This document shows positions 62,768 through 64,000 of a DNA stretch of 64,000 bases, one piece after another. The first letter of the stretch is position 1. Every line of letters begins with the position of its first letter. The stretch is from CAVZZV01 sp963779845 (GTDB taxonomy: Bacteria > Bacteroidota > Bacteroidia > Bacteroidales > GCA-2748055). A program made the translations under genes and the position numbers. Below the pieces are notes generated by a model. That model searched no databases, was not told the origin of the DNA, and saw only the letters and a program-made list of their open reading frames with translations. The stretch spans positions 62,001 to 126,000 of the forward strand of contig CAVZZV010000002.1 in NCBI GenBank assembly GCA_963779845.1, read 5' to 3'.

Positions 62768-64000
62768 TTAAAGACTCCAATAGGTTAGTTTTTTAATCTT
62801 ATCACGGTACATCCCTTTCAAGTCGGCGATGATTGCTTTTTCGCGACAAATCTCCCTGAAATATTTTTCATTAAGACCTGTATATTCTGTATGGCTGACG
62901 GCAGCAATCACCGCATCATAGGGCGGATTTATTGTCGGCGACAGCTTAAAACCATATTCTTCCTCTATTTCAAAAGAGGAAGCATGAGGGTCAACAACAT
63001 CCACATTTATTGAAAACCGCTCCAGTTCCCTTATGACATCCACTACCCGTGAATTACGGATATCGCTTACATTTTCCTTAAATGTGATCCCCAATACCAG
63101 AACCTTTGATTCTTTCGGATTCCTGTCCTGGGAGATTAGTTTCTGAACCAATTGCTGAGCCACGTAGGCCCCCATGGAATCATTGATCGCCCTCCCGGAA
63201 TTGATAATCTGCGCATGATGGCCATATCGGGCCGACTTGTAGGTGAGATAATAAGGATCCACTCCAATACAATGCCCGCCAACCAAACCGGGAAAAAATT
63301 TCAGAAAATTCCATTTGGTGCCGGCAGCTTCAAGTACATCATAAGTATTGATTTCCATCCTGTTGAAGATCATGGATAGTTCATTCATGAAAGCGATATT
63401 AATATCCCTTTGTGTGTTTTCAATGATTTTTGCGGCTTCGGCCACCTTTATGGAGCTTGCCCTAAAGATTCCCGCTTCGATAATGAGCTCGTAAATTTTG
63501 GCTATTTCCTCAGCCGATTCCGGGTCACACCCTGAAGTGACTTTAGTGATCCGGGTAAGGGTATGCTCCTTATCCCCCGGATTAATCCGCTCAGGGGAAA
63601 ATCCGACCTTGAATTGCTCAATGAATTTGAGACCGGAATATTTTTCAAGCAGGGGAATACAATCTTCTTCGGTGCAGCCCGGGTAAACAGTCGATTCATA
63701 TACCACGTAGTCCCCCTGCTTTAGCGCTTTTCCCACAATGGTTGTAGCGGATAGAAGTGGTTTTAGGTCTGGCTTTTTGTACTCATCTATAGGGGTGGGG
63801 ACAGCAACAATGTACAGTCCGACCCCATTCAGGTCATCAGGGTTGGAGGTGAAGGTAATATCGCAATGGCTAAAGGCTTCCGGGGGAAGTTCATTGCTTG
63901 GGTCAATATGCTTCTTCATTAATTCGACCCTTTCGGGTTTAATATCAAAGCCAATAACCGAAAACTTCCTGGCAAATTCAAGCGCGATGGGAAGACCCAC
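62768..64000 (-). CDS. Nucleotide-sugar dehydrogenase (UDP-GlcNAc/ManNAc type), 5' end outside window
   Basis: The visible 410 residues lack only the first few residues, including the GxGYVG NAD-binding start; the frame runs off the right edge (first codon GTG is internal). GLPIALEFARKFSVIGFD, VAVPTPIDEYKKPDLKP, VVYESTVYPGCTEE, the Lys-containing KVAEAAKIIENTQRDIN, and the catalytic Cys in LVGGHCIGVDPYYLT are visible. The C-terminal domain has LGITFKENVSDIRNSRV. This pattern fits TviB/WbpA/CapL-type 6-dehydrogenases that make UDP-GlcNAcA or UDP-ManNAcA. The exact sugar is not determined by these motifs. Confidence 0.93.
   Translation of the reverse strand: MGLPIALEFARKFSVIGFDIKPERVELMKKHIDPSNELPPEAFSHCDITFTSNPDDLNGVGLYIVAVPTPIDEYKKPDLKPLLSATTIVGKALKQGDYVVYESTVYPGCTEEDCIPLLEKYSGLKFIEQFKVGFSPERINPGDKEHTLTRITKVTSGCDPESAEEIAKIYELIIEAGIFRASSIKVAEAAKIIENTQRDINIAFMNELSMIFNRMEINTYDVLEAAGTKWNFLKFFPGLVGGHCIGVDPYYLTYKSARYGHHAQIINSGRAINDSMGAYVAQQLVQKLISQDRNPKESKVLVLGITFKENVSDIRNSRVVDVIRELERFSINVDVVDPHASSFEIEEEYGFKLSPTINPPYDAVIAAVSHTEYTGLNEKYFREICREKAIIADLKGMYRDKIKKLTYWSL

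Noticed and set aside
1..64000. CRISPR array
   Set aside because: No regularly spaced direct repeats with unique spacers were seen. The only tandem array is the IS21 end repeats at 12321-12460.

Overview
The window is chromosomal DNA of a member of the Bacteroidota, probably from the Bacteroidales/Marinilabiliales side. The evidence is a complete gldK-gldL-gldM-gldN block with a PorP/SprF gene (type IX secretion core), DUF4270, DUF5723 and DUF4834 proteins, a single-domain glycogen-synthase-like protein, TAnnTTTG-type promoter boxes, and insertion sequences of the IS21, IS256, IS1380, IS66 and IS3 families. Most genes lie on the minus strand.

Region 1 (1-13.5 kb) is a decaying pectin/plant-polysaccharide utilisation locus. 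A GH2 gene runs off the left edge and a GH28 polygalacturonase is intact. A DUF4838 gene has frameshifts, a GH36 alpha-galactosidase has nonsense and frameshift lesions, and only the 3' end of a GH105 unsaturated rhamnogalacturonyl hydrolase is left. Between and inside these genes sit broken IS256, IS1380, IS21, IS1634-like and IS66-like pieces. The IS1380 piece is fused in frame to the alpha-galactosidase. A CAU tRNA gene at 13.6 kb marks the right border.

Region 2 (13.9-43.1 kb) is mostly conserved chromosome. It holds a TolC remnant, an envelope trio (DUF5723 barrel, lipoprotein, DUF3352 protein) and ung. Next is a molybdenum hydroxylase group (large subunit, 2Fe-2S subunit, MobA-like transferase, XdhC, and possibly a THEP1-like NTPase), then an Mla-type lipid transporter (mlaF, mlaE) and manC. 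The T9SS block porP-gldK-gldL-gldM-gldN follows, then a degenerate arginase-family protein, topA, a class A penicillin-binding protein and a two-NBD peptide ABC ATPase. Single-base frameshifts in the hydroxylase large subunit, mlaE and the arginase-like gene are either real lesions or consensus indel errors; the sequence alone cannot decide.

Region 3 (43.1-52.0 kb) is an accessory island between the ABC gene and radA. It has two paralogous XRE / antitoxin / RelE-type toxin modules with a nearly identical 20-base promoter element, a tyrosine-recombinase fragment, a broken ORF6N gene and a CHC2 primase fragment cut by an IS3 element. It also holds an S74 chaperone-domain fragment, two related small membrane/PH-like genes (one broken) and a degraded Rhs/YD-repeat gene with tail fragments.

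Region 4 (52-64 kb) is again conserved: radA, a heptose-phosphate adenylyltransferase, a flippase-like membrane protein, panD, panC, a GT5-like protein, a DUF4270 lipoprotein, glmS, and nucleotide-sugar genes (rmlB, galE, and a UDP-sugar dehydrogenase running off the right edge) that probably begin a surface-polysaccharide locus.

The least explained signal is a 28-base block followed by a short hairpin, found just upstream of both gldN and gldK. It encodes an in-frame MNRAC(I/F)YKN leader in both places.
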